A stretch of DNA of 64,000 nucleotides from Mixta sp031457955. Lineage in GTDB: Bacteria > Pseudomonadota > Gammaproteobacteria > Enterobacterales > Enterobacteriaceae. Every line of letters begins with the position of its first letter. The stretch's first letter is position 1. The position numbers were made by a program, and so were the translations under genes. The stretch lies in assembly GCF_031457955.1 (NCBI RefSeq), contig NZ_JAVDXN010000008.1, positions 87,541 through 151,540 of the forward strand. Reading direction: 5' to 3'. This document shows positions 52,194 to 61,700 of the stretch, in pieces. The notes under the pieces were generated by a model that saw only the letters and a program-made list of their open reading frames with translations, was not told the origin of the DNA and searched no databases.

Positions 52194-53999
52194 ATGCCGC
52201 TTTCTGCTCCATTATTATTGGTGATCATCGGCTTCAGTTCGCTGATGGCCCAGTGGATCGCCTGGTTACTGCGGCTGCCAGCGATTTTACCGCTGTTGGT
52301 TTTCGGAATCATACTGGGTCCGGTAACGCACGTTTTGCAGCCTGATGCGCTATTTGGCGACCTGCTGTTCCCTCTGGTTTCGCTGTCAGTGGCGATCATT
52401 CTTTTCGAAGGCGCGCTGACGCTGCGCCTTGATGAAATTCGCGGCCTTGGCGGCGTGGTGCGCAACCTGATGGTGATCGGCATGCCGGTGACCTTCATTG
52501 TTATCAGCCTCGCCTGCTGGCTGCTGTTGAACTTTCCCCCTGAGCTGGCGGCATTGGTTGGCGCGGTGACGGTAGTCACGGGGCCGACAGTGATCGCGCC
52601 GCTGATGCGCGTGGTGCGCCCCAATGCGGCGATTAACCAGGTGCTGCGCTGGGAAGGTATCGTTATCGATCCGGTGGGCGCTATTTTTACCCTGCTGGTG
52701 TTTGAATTCATTGTGCTGCGTCAGCATGCTGAATCGCTATCGCATCTGTTCTGGACGCTGGGCGTTACGGCGGCGGTGGGGCTTAGCCTCGGCGCGCTGG
52801 TCGGCTGGCTGCTGGGTATCGCCCTGAAGCGCGTCTGGCTACCGGGTTACCTGCAAAATTTCGGCGTGCTGGCGATTGTGCTGACCACGTTCGGCGTTTC
52901 TAACGCGCTGGCCGATGAGTCAGGCCTGCTGACCGTGACCGTCATGGGCATCTGGCTGGCTAACATGCGCGATGTGGATCTGCGCGACATTATCGCCTTT
53001 AAAGAGGAGCTATCAGCGCTGCTGATCTCCGGCCTGTTTATTATTCTCGCCGCCCGGCTGGATATTGGCGCATTGCTCTCTCTGGGCTGGCCGCTGGTGG
53101 CGGTGCTGCTGGTGGTGCAGTTTGTCGCCCGGCCGTTGTGTATCGCGCTTTCTACCTGGGGATCGTCGCTGCACTGGCGCGATCGGATGCTGCTAAGCTG
53201 GATCGCCCCGCGCGGCATTGTGGCGGCGGCGGTCAGTTCGCTGTTTGCTCTGACGTTAGCGCGTAGCGGCTACGCGCAGGCTGACCGGCTGGTGACGGTG
53301 GTGTTCGCCGTGATTATCGGCACCGTGGTTTTACAAAGTTTGACCAGCGCCCCGCTGGCGCGCTGGCTGCGCGTCCAGCAGCAGCGCCCGCGTGGCGTGT
53401 TGATTATCGGTGCCAACGCCGTCGCGCGGGCGCTGGCGCTGGCGTTACAGCGGCTGGAGATCCCGGTGATGCTTACCGACAGCAGTTGGGAATATTATCG
53501 TCAGGCCAGAATGGAAGGGATTCCCGCTTATTATGGCAATGCCTGGTCTGAACATGCGGAGAACTACCTCGATCTCAGCGATATCGCGCAAGTGCTGGCG
53601 CTGTCGCCGAACCGACATCAAAATGCGTTGGCGGTTTATCACTTCAGTCATATTTTCGGCGCGACGAAGGTGGCTTCTGTGCGCTCTGGCTCGTCGCTGC
53701 TCGGTCGCCGCGACAGCGAAAGCCCGCGCTTCCGCCGCCATGAAACGCTGTTCGGCGCAGAGCAAACCTATGGCCATCTGAGCACGCTGCTGGCGAAAGG
53801 CGCGACCATCAAAGCGACGCAGCTGACGGAAAATTTCGGCTGGCAGGATTACCTGACAACGCACCCAGGCGTGGTCCCGCTATTTGCGCTGAAAGAGAAC
53901 GGCCAGCTGGCGATTATGGGCAACGCGCCGCCGCCGGAAGTGCCCTGTACGCTGATTGCGCTGGTACAAGTTGAGAATTCTTCAAATGCCAGTGATTGA
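52194..53999 (+). CDS. CPA1-type Na+/H+ antiporter with C-terminal TrkA-N domain
   Basis: A 601-residue protein. Residues 1-390 are a 12-13-segment monovalent cation:proton antiporter (VTVVTGPTVIAPLMRVVRP, LRWEGIVIDPVGAIFTLLVF with the ion-binding Asp). Residues 395-510 form a nucleotide-binding RCK/TrkA-N-like domain (RGVLIIGANAVARALALALQ), followed by a tail domain. Such proteins exchange Na+ or K+ for H+ under nucleotide control. ATG 52194 follows AAAGGA; the TTG at 52176 would overlap that site. The ion and the regulator are not known here. Confidence 0.88.
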   Translation: MPLSAPLLLVIIGFSSLMAQWIAWLLRLPAILPLLVFGIILGPVTHVLQPDALFGDLLFPLVSLSVAIILFEGALTLRLDEIRGLGGVVRNLMVIGMPVTFIVISLACWLLLNFPPELAALVGAVTVVTGPTVIAPLMRVVRPNAAINQVLRWEGIVIDPVGAIFTLLVFEFIVLRQHAESLSHLFWTLGVTAAVGLSLGALVGWLLGIALKRVWLPGYLQNFGVLAIVLTTFGVSNALADESGLLTVTVMGIWLANMRDVDLRDIIAFKEELSALLISGLFIILAARLDIGALLSLGWPLVAVLLVVQFVARPLCIALSTWGSSLHWRDRMLLSWIAPRGIVAAAVSSLFALTLARSGYAQADRLVTVVFAVIIGTVVLQSLTSAPLARWLRVQQQRPRGVLIIGANAVARALALALQRLEIPVMLTDSSWEYYRQARMEGIPAYYGNAWSEHAENYLDLSDIAQVLALSPNRHQNALAVYHFSHIFGATKVASVRSGSSLLGRRDSESPRFRRHETLFGAEQTYGHLSTLLAKGATIKATQLTENFGWQDYLTTHPGVVPLFALKENGQLAIMGNAPPPEVPCTLIALVQVENSSNASD

Positions 54000-54035
54000 C
54001 AGCGGCGGCAGAACCCGATATTTGTAAACGGTTAC

Positions 54036-54325
54036 TTGCGCAGCGATGCGCAAGCCAGAAGAGGCGCGTCGCCCAGGTAGTGTGTCAGAGGAGCCGTATC
54101 CGGTGAAGACACATCAGGGGGAGCGACGCCGAGGCCCTCTCTCCACGGCGGAAAGAAGGTCGACTGCAGAGGCTGAATCCTCTGGGTTGTCACCAGGCGC
54201 GTGCGACAGTCGGACGCGCCGCAAGGTGGGGCGCTTCTGGGTGCTCGTAGTTGTTCCTCTCTACGTCTGCCCCGTTTCTGCTCTTCCCTTGTGCCAAGGC
54301 TGATGGAATTGAACCTGACACGGGG
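54036..54325 (+). ncRNA. Lysine riboswitch (L box) of lysC
   Basis: The leader carries the conserved lysine-aptamer segments: CCAGAAGAGGCGCGTCGCCC (P1/P2 start, 54055), AGAGGAGCC near 54088, GGGGGAGCGACGCCGAGG near 54117, GCTGAATCCTCTGGGTTGTC near 54172 and AGTCGGACGCGCC near 54208. P1 closes by CCAGAAG (54055-54061) pairing with CTTCTGG (54234-54240). The expression platform to 54325 resembles that of E. coli lysC, where lysine blocks translation start and promotes RNase E cleavage. Confidence 0.95.
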
Positions 54326-54330
54326 TATCT

Positions 54331-55689
54331 ATGTTGCAATCTGAATTAATCGTCGCAAAATTTGGCGGCACCAGCGTCGCCGATTTTACCGCTATGAACC
54401 GCAGCGCCGATGTGGTGCTGGGTAACGATCGTGTGCGTCTGGTGGTGCTTTCCGCCTCCGCCGGGATCACCAACCTGCTGGTGGCGCTGGCTGAAGGCCA
54501 CGAACCGCCGCAACGCTATGCGCTGCTGGATGAGATTCGCCGTATTCAGTACGCCATTGTCGATCGGCTACAGCAGCCGGAGGTGATCCGCGAGGAGATC
54601 GACCGCATGCTGGAGAATATCGCCATGCTGTCTGAGGCGGCGGCGCTGACGCCTTCAGCACCGCTGACCGATGAGCTGGTGAGCCACGGCGAGCTGATGT
54701 CCACCCTGCTGTTTGTTGAGATCCTGCGCGAGCGCAACGTCGCTGCCGAATGGTTCGACGTGCGCAAAATCATGCGTACCAACGATCGTTTTGGCCGTGC
54801 CGAACCCGATGTCAGCGCGCTGGCTGAATTAAGCCGCCAGCAGCTGACGCCAAGGCTGGAGCAGGCGCTGATCGTTACCCAGGGCTTTATCGGTAGCGAA
54901 GCGAAAGGCCGCACCACCACGCTGGGCCGGGGCGGTAGCGACTACACCGCCGCGCTGCTGGGCGAAGCGTTGCAGGCGCAGCGCATCGATATCTGGACCG
55001 ATGTGCCCGGTATCTATACCACCGATCCGCGCATCGTTCCGGCCGCGCAGCGTATCGATAAAATTACCTTTGGCGAAGCGGCGGAAATGGCGACCTTTGG
55101 CGCGAAAGTGCTGCATCCGGCAACGCTGCTGCCTGCGGTGCGTAACGATATCCCGGTATTTGTCGGCTCCAGCAAGGATCCTGCGGCCGGTGGCACGCTG
55201 GTCTGCAACGAGACGGAAAATCCGCCGTTGTTCCGCGCGCTGGCGCTACGCCGTAAGCAAACGCTGCTGACGCTGCACAGCCTGAACATGCTGCACGCAC
55301 GCGGCTTTCTGGCTGAGGTATTCGCAATTCTGGCGCGCCACCATATATCCGTGGATCTGATTACCACCTCTGAGGTGAGCGTAGCGCTGACGCTGGATAC
55401 CACCGGTTCTACCTCTACCGGCGACAGTTTGTTAACCCAGGGGCTGCTGACCGAGCTTTCATCGCTGTGCCGGGTTGAAGTCGAAGAGAATCTGGCGCTA
55501 GTGGCATTGATTGGCAATAAGCTGTCGCAGGCGTGCGGCGTCGGCAAAGAGGTCTTCGGCGTGCTGGAACCCTTTAACCTGCGCATGATCTGCTACGGCG
55601 CCAGCAGCTATAACCTCTGTTTCCTGGTGCCGGGCAATGATGCGGAACAGGTGGTGCGTACGCTGCATCACAATTTATTTAAATGCTAA
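54331..55689 (+). CDS. lysC: Lysine-sensitive aspartokinase III LysC
   Basis: A 452-residue kinase for the first step of lysine/threonine/methionine synthesis. The kinase domain starts VAKFGGTSVADF and includes TTTLGRGGSDYTAALL; two ACT domains (about 300-450, FAILARHHISVDLITTSE) bind lysine for feedback inhibition. Regulated doubly: by the riboswitch and allosterically. Confidence 0.97.
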   Translation: MLQSELIVAKFGGTSVADFTAMNRSADVVLGNDRVRLVVLSASAGITNLLVALAEGHEPPQRYALLDEIRRIQYAIVDRLQQPEVIREEIDRMLENIAMLSEAAALTPSAPLTDELVSHGELMSTLLFVEILRERNVAAEWFDVRKIMRTNDRFGRAEPDVSALAELSRQQLTPRLEQALIVTQGFIGSEAKGRTTTLGRGGSDYTAALLGEALQAQRIDIWTDVPGIYTTDPRIVPAAQRIDKITFGEAAEMATFGAKVLHPATLLPAVRNDIPVFVGSSKDPAAGGTLVCNETENPPLFRALALRRKQTLLTLHSLNMLHARGFLAEVFAILARHHISVDLITTSEVSVALTLDTTGSTSTGDSLLTQGLLTELSSLCRVEVEENLALVALIGNKLSQACGVGKEVFGVLEPFNLRMICYGASSYNLCFLVPGNDAEQVVRTLHHNLFKC

Positions 55690-55763
55690 TGTTTAACGCC
55701 GGGGTTACGTGCAGGCATACGCGCTCTGGCGGCCGTTCTCCGGTACTTTTATAAGGACGTTTT

Positions 55764-56681
55764 ATGCTCGCCAGTATCACCCGACTGTTTCCACTATGGG
55801 CTGTTTTGCTCTCGGTGGCGGCCTATTTTTTCCCTCATACCTTTATCGGCATCGGCCCGTGGGTTTCTTATCTGCTGATGCTGATTATGTTCGCTATGGG
55901 CGTGACCCTGCATATCGATGATTTTAAACGCGTGCTGGTGCGCCCGGCGCCGGTGATCGCCGGAACCTTTTTGCATTATCTGGTGATGCCGCTGGCAGCA
56001 TGGGGGCTGGCTAAGCTGTTTCAGATGCCGCCCGATCTCGCTGCGGGCATGATTCTGGTGGGCAGCGTCGCCAGCGGTACGGCCTCTAACGTGATGATCT
56101 ATCTGGCGAAAGGCGACGTGGCGCTGTCGGTCACCATCTCTTCGGTTTCCGCGCTGGTCGGCGTGTTTGCCACGCCGCTGCTGACGCGTTTCTATGTGGA
56201 TACCCACGTTGAGGTGGATGTGGTCGGCATGCTGCTGAGCATTATTAAAATCGTGGTGATCCCAATCGGCCTTGGCCTGATGGTGCATCACAGCATGAAT
56301 CGCGTGGTGAAGCGCGTGGAGCCGTGGCTGCCCGCCTTTTCCATGGTATGTATTCTGCTGATCATCAGCGCGGTGGTGGCCGGTAGCCAGGGCTTTATCG
56401 GGTCGGTGGGGCTGGTGGTGATTGCAGCGGTGATGCTGCACAACGCTATCGGGCTGCTCGGCGGCTATTGGGGCGGTAAGCTGTTTGGCTTTGATGAGTC
56501 AACCTGTCGTACGCTGGCGCTGGAGGTGGGTATGCAGAACTCCGGGCTGGCGGCCACGCTCGGCAAGCTCTACTTCTCACCGCTGGCGGCCCTGCCCGGC
56601 GCGCTGTTTTCCGTCTGGCATAACCTTTCCGGCTCGCTGCTGGCGGGTTACTGGTCCGGTAAGCCGGTGAATAAAAAGTAA
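55764..56681 (+). CDS. panS: BASS-family transporter, PanS type
   Basis: A 305-residue bile acid:sodium symporter family protein with about ten membrane segments. ILVGSVASGTASNVMIYLAK and EVGMQNSGLAATLGKLYFSP match the PanS (YocS) subfamily, which in Salmonella transports ketopantoate and pantoate. Alternative substrates cannot be excluded. ATG 55764 follows AAGGACG. It precedes an inverted repeat. Confidence 0.82.
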   Translation: MLASITRLFPLWAVLLSVAAYFFPHTFIGIGPWVSYLLMLIMFAMGVTLHIDDFKRVLVRPAPVIAGTFLHYLVMPLAAWGLAKLFQMPPDLAAGMILVGSVASGTASNVMIYLAKGDVALSVTISSVSALVGVFATPLLTRFYVDTHVEVDVVGMLLSIIKIVVIPIGLGLMVHHSMNRVVKRVEPWLPAFSMVCILLIISAVVAGSQGFIGSVGLVVIAAVMLHNAIGLLGGYWGGKLFGFDESTCRTLALEVGMQNSGLAATLGKLYFSPLAALPGALFSVWHNLSGSLLAGYWSGKPVNKK

Positions 56682-56688
56682 GCCATCA

Positions 56689-56721
56689 AGCGTTTGCCAG
56701 CCTTATGCGCTGGCAAACGCT
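56689..56721. terminator. 13-bp inverted repeat after panS
   Basis: AGCGTTTGCCAGC-cttatgc-GCTGGCAAACGCT is a perfect 13-bp stem 7 bp after the panS stop, without a T-tract. Its right arm overlaps the first of the 41-bp repeats. It may be a terminator or part of a REP-like unit. Confidence 0.55.
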
Positions 56722-56842
56722 GACTCTTCATCCCGCTCATCATTTGGCTGTTCCCAAACGCTGATTCCTCATCGCGTTCACTGTTTGGCTGTTCCCAAAC
56801 GCTTACTCTTCATCGCGTTCATCGTTTGGCTGTTCCAGCACA
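56720..56842 (-). repeat. Three 41-bp tandem copies of the yjbB 3' end
   Basis: Units begin at 56720, 56761 and 56802. The third is the real 3' end of yjbB (coding EQPNDERDEE then TAA). In the other two units the corresponding codon is TCA, not TAA. Unit 56720 differs from the real end only at third codon positions across EQPNDERDEE. Confidence 0.85.
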
Positions 56843-58428
56843 CTGTAAGCCACCGCGCAAAACAGCGAGTTAAGCCGCTTCATATCGCCCAGCAACCCCA
56901 AATGCAGCGAACTGGTTTCGATGCTTTGCACGTTTTTTTGATGCAGACGATCCACATGCTCGTGGGAAAAGCGCCGGTTCATAATACGGAAACGGTGCTT
57001 GGCTCGACGCAACCGCTTCGCGCTGGCGATATCACGCGACAAAAACACCGACAGCGCCAGCCGCAGGTTATTCAGCAGCTGTTCATGCAGCTGCTCCAGC
57101 TCTTTTAACCCTTCCGGCGAGAAAGCGCGCCGCGCCGCCAGCGACTTGTCCGCTACGTCGCCGCTCATGCGCTCAATAATATCGCCCGCCTGTTCCAGAT
57201 TAAGCGCCGTTTCGATAATTTCAGCCCAGCGGCGCGAATCTTCCTCAGGCAGATCCTCTTTCGGCATGCGCGCCAGATAGAGTTTGATGGCGGTATACAG
57301 CACATCTACATCATCATCCAGCCGACGAATTTCGCGCTCCTGACGCGGTTCGCCATGCATAACCTTATAGAAATTATCCATCATCATTTCCAGCACGTCG
57401 CCCATACGCAGGGTTTCACGTGCGGCGTTAGCCAGCGCCAGCGCCGGGGTATCCAGCGCGCTGCGATCGAGATGTTTTGGCTTCAGGCGCGCATCGTTTT
57501 CCCGATCGTCCTGGATCAGGCGTTGACACAATCGCGCCATCGGATCGGCAAACGGCACCATGACTACGCAACGGATCAGGTTGTAGAACACATGGAAAAA
57601 GATCACCAGCTCCTGATCGTCTACCGGCAATTTATCCAGCCACGGCGACAGCACCTGAATAAACGGCAATACCAGCACGCAGCCAATCGCCTTAAACAGC
57701 AGGCTGCCGAGCGCCACGCGCTTGCCGGCGGCGTTGGATCCGCTGTTATTCAGTACCGCCAGCAGCCCACTGCCGAGGTTGGCACCGATAACCAGACACA
57801 GGGCGACCTGAAACGAGATGACGCCGGTAGCCGTTAGCGTTGCGGTAAGCAGCACCGCTGCCAGGCTGGAATAGCTGATAATGGCGAACACCGCGCCGAT
57901 AATCGCATCCAGCATAATATCGCCGGTCAGCGAGGAGAAAATGACCTGAACGCCGGAGGCCTGCGTGATGGGCCGCGCTGCCTCAACCACCAGCTGCAGC
58001 GCCAGCAAGATTAAGCCAAGCCCGATGCTGGCGCGCCCCAGCTGACCTGCGCGCGTCTGCTTCCGCCCTAAAAAGAACACCACGCCGAAAAAGATAAACA
58101 GCGGCGACAGCCAGGCGAGATCGAAGGTCAGCAGCCGCGCCATCAGCGCCGTACCGACATCGGCCCCCAGAATGATCACCAGCGCGGGCGTCAAGCCAAC
58201 CAGGTTTTGCGCCACAAATGAGGTGACCAGCAGCGTGGTGGCGTTGCTGCTCTGCACCAGCGCCGTGACGCCGATACCGGCAATAAACGCCATCGGTTTT
58301 TTCTCTACGCTGCGGCTGAGCACGCGCCGCAAATCAGCGCCGTAAACGCGCATAATGCCGGTGCGTACAATATGGGTTCCCCATATCAGCAGCGCCACCG
58401 CAGAAAGTAAATTAAGCAGAGTTAACAC
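56803..58428 (-). CDS. yjbB: Na+/phosphate cotransporter family protein YjbB
   Basis: A 541-residue protein. Residues 1-310 hold two Na/Pi-cotransporter repeats (GIGVTALVQSSNATTLLVTS and VIGANLGSGLLAVLNNSGSN); the C-terminal 200 residues form a PhoU-like helical domain (MGDVLEMMMDNFYKVMHG). E. coli YjbB promotes phosphate efflux. It runs opposite to panS and its 3' end is part of the 41-bp tandem repeat. Confidence 0.93.
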   Translation of the reverse strand: MLTLLNLLSAVALLIWGTHIVRTGIMRVYGADLRRVLSRSVEKKPMAFIAGIGVTALVQSSNATTLLVTSFVAQNLVGLTPALVIILGADVGTALMARLLTFDLAWLSPLFIFFGVVFFLGRKQTRAGQLGRASIGLGLILLALQLVVEAARPITQASGVQVIFSSLTGDIMLDAIIGAVFAIISYSSLAAVLLTATLTATGVISFQVALCLVIGANLGSGLLAVLNNSGSNAAGKRVALGSLLFKAIGCVLVLPFIQVLSPWLDKLPVDDQELVIFFHVFYNLIRCVVMVPFADPMARLCQRLIQDDRENDARLKPKHLDRSALDTPALALANAARETLRMGDVLEMMMDNFYKVMHGEPRQEREIRRLDDDVDVLYTAIKLYLARMPKEDLPEEDSRRWAEIIETALNLEQAGDIIERMSGDVADKSLAARRAFSPEGLKELEQLHEQLLNNLRLALSVFLSRDIASAKRLRRAKHRFRIMNRRFSHEHVDRLHQKNVQSIETSSLHLGLLGDMKRLNSLFCAVAYSVLEQPNDERDEE

Positions 58429-58750
58429 GGCTATCTGACTCCTTCATGTCGGATTGCAAAAGTGCTGACAATCCGCCCAGCGGGAAATGTGACCAATAAA
58501 AAACGTTTCTTATACGCGCCGCAGGGTCCTGTTTTCGTTTATTTTTCAGGGGGGTTAACGCGGGGATGAGTCTATTAAATATAGACCACCCGAGGCGGGC
58601 AGGCAGGAAAGTTAGCAGCGGTAGGGCAAGAGGTAGCGCGGATTAGGCAACGCCGCTGACGTATGCCAGCCCTGGAATGGACTGGCGGTGAAGTAGTTAG
58701 TCGACATGGTAGCCCTATGCCAGCCCTGGAGTGGGCCGGCAGTGGAGCGA
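58429..58750. other. yjbB-metH intergenic region with degenerate metH 3'-end copies
   Basis: From the yjbB start to the metH end. The left part is the yjbB promoter region. The right part (58641-58750) contains 54-bp-period copies of the metH end and the octad ATGCCAGCCCTGG at 58663 and 58717. No gene is seen. Confidence 0.6.
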
Positions 58751-58770
58751 TTAGTCGGCGTCGTAACCGA
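58641..58770 (-). repeat. 54-bp tandem copies of the metH 3' end
   Basis: The real stop TAA is at 58751-58753, with TAA triplets at exactly 54-bp steps (58697 and 58643) on the minus strand. The clear duplicate 58663-58716 keeps ATGCCAGCCCTGG and reads GYHVD-stop against the real GYDAD-stop. The third copy near 58643 is much decayed. 54 is a multiple of three, so all stops share one frame. Confidence 0.8.
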
Positions 58771-61700
58771 GATGGGACGCCAGCCAGCGTTCTACCTCGG
58801 TTACCGTCATACCCTTACGCGCAGCGTAATCCTCAATTTGATCGCGTTGCAGCTGTGCCACGGCAAAGTAGCGGCTGTCAGGATGACTGAAATACCAGCC
58901 GGAAACCGACGCGCCGGGCCACATCGCAAAGGATTCGGTGAGCTTCATACCGGTATGAGATTCCACATCCAGCAGCTGCCAGATGGTGGCTTTTTCGGTA
59001 TGTTCCGGGCAGGCCGGATAGCCCGGCGCGGGTCGAATGCCCTGATAGTTTTCCCGAATCAGCTCCTCATTGCTGAGGTTCTCGTTGGCGGCATAGCCCC
59101 AGATAACTTTACGCACCCGTTCATGCAGATATTCGGCAAAGGCTTCAGCCAGACGATCCGCCAGCGCCTTGACCATGATCTTATTGTAATCATCGTGCTG
59201 ACGATCCCAGGCTTCGGCCAGCGCATCCTCTTCCAGCCCGCCGGTAACGGCAAATGCGCCGAGGTAATCGGCTTTCCCGCTCGCCTTCGGTGCAACAAAA
59301 TCCGCCAGGCAGTAGTTGGCAAAGCCCACTTTTTCCGTTTGCTGACGCAAATGGCGGCTGACGGCAATCACCTGCGAACGCGCTTCGTCCCGATAGATTT
59401 CAATATCATCGCCGACACGGTTCGCCGGGAAGAGACCCACCACACCGCGCGGCGTCAGGCTGCCGTCCGCACTGAGCCGATCGAGCATGGCATTCGCATC
59501 GGCAAACAGGCGCTGCGCCTCTTCACCGACCACCTCATCCTCAAGGATGCGCGGATATTTACCCGCCAGCGACCAGGTCATAAAAAACGGCGTCCAGTCG
59601 ATATAGTGGCGCAGGGTTTCAATCGAGGCTTTCACTTCGCTGACGCCCAGCCGATGCGCCGCTGGCGGCGTATAGTGCTGCCAGTCAAAGGCAAAATCAT
59701 TTTCACGCGCGGCCTGTAGCGTAACCGGCGGCGTACGCGGTTTTTTCCGCGCATGCTGAATGCGCACCGTTTCATACTCTTTGCGCGTACGGGCGACAAA
59801 GCTATCGTGCTGCTCAGGCGACAGCAGCGCCGAGACGACACCAACGGTACGCGAAGCGTTCTGCACGTAAACCGTCGGGCCGCTGTAGTTCTGTTCAATT
59901 TTTACTGCGGTATGCGCTTTAGAGGTAGTTGCGCCGCCAATCAACAGCGGCATCGTAAAGCCTTGACGCTCCATCTCCTTCGCCACGTTAACCATTTCAT
60001 CCAGCGAAGGGGTAATCAGCCCTGACAGGCCAATCATGTCCGCCTGCTCTTCCCGTGCGGTTTTCAGGATCTTTTCCGTCGGCACCATCACGCCAAGATC
60101 GATAATTTCATAGTTGTTGCATTGCAGCACCACGCCAACGATATTTTTGCCGATGTCATGCACATCGCCTTTTACCGTTGCCAGCACGATTTTACCGTTG
60201 GTGCTGCCGACCGCCTTGCTGGCCTGAATATAAGGTTCCAGCCAGGCGACCGCCTGTTTCATCACGCGCGCCGACTTCACCACCTGCGGCAGGAACATCT
60301 TTCCTTCACCAAACAGATCGCCCACCACGTTCATTCCGGCCATCAGCGGCCCTTCGATCACCTCGATAGGCCGTGCCGCCTGCAGGCGCGCCTCCTCGGT
60401 ATCCTGTTCAATAAATTCTGTGATGCCCTTAACCAGCGAATATTCCAGCCGCTTCGCCACGTCCCAGCTGCGCCATTCCGCCTGCGGTTTGGTGCTGTCG
60501 TCCGCCGCCTTGCTGCCACGATATTTTTCCGCCAGCTCCAGCATGCGTTCGGTGCCATCGTCGCGGCGATTTAAAATCACATCTTCGACCGCATCGCGCA
60601 GTTCAGCAGGCAGATCGTCATAAATCGCCAGCTGACCGGCGTTTACGATGCCCATATCCATGCCGTTACGGATCGCGTAATAAAGGAAGACCGCGTGAAT
60701 GGCTTCACGTACCGGATCGTTGCCACGGAAAGAGAACGAGACGTTGGAGACACCGCCGGAGATTAATGCGTGCGGCAATTCACGTTTGATATCTTCACAG
60801 GCGCCGATAAAGTCCATCGCGTAGTTATTGTGTTCATCAATCCCGGTGGCCACGGCAAAGATGTTGGGATCGAAAATAATATCTTCCGGCGGGAAACCCA
60901 CTTCCTGCGTCAGAATGCGATAAGCGCGTCGGCAGATTTCAATTTTACGCGCCCGCGTATCCGCCTGTCCGACCTCATCAAACGCCATCACCACCACTGC
61001 CGCGCCATAACGACGTACCAGCCGCGCATGATGGATAAAGGCCTCTACGCCCTCTTTCATCGAAATCGAGTTAACAATGCCTTTGCCCTGAATACACTGC
61101 AGCCCTTTTTCAATCACGTCCCATTTTGAGGAGTCGATCATGATTGGCACGCGGGCAATATCGGGCTCACCGGCAATCAGGTTAAGGAAGCGCACCATCG
61201 CCGCTTCCGCGTCGAGCATGCCCTCATCCATATTGATATCGATGATTTGCGCGCCGCTCTCTACCTGTTGGCGCGCCACATCCAGCGCTTCGCTGTATTT
61301 CTCTTCTTTAATCAGTCGCTTAAACTTTGCTGAGCCGGTAACGTTGGTACGTTCGCCTACGTTCACAAACAGTGAATCCGCACCGATATTCAACGGCTCC
61401 AGCCCTGACAGACGACAGGCTACCGGTATCGTTGGCAGCTTACGCGGCGCAACGCCTTCAATCGCCTGCGCCATGGCGGCGATATGGGCTGGCGTGGTGC
61501 CGCAGCAGCCGCCGACAATATTTAAAAAGCCCGCGTGCGCCCACTCGGCGATCTGCTCTGCCATCACGTCAGCATCCAGATCGTACTCGCCAAAGGCGTT
61601 TGGTAAACCGGCGTTAGGGTGAGCGGTGACGTAGCATTCAGCAAGGCGCGACATTTCAGCCACGTACTGACGCAGCTCATCCGGCCCCAGCGCGCAGTTC

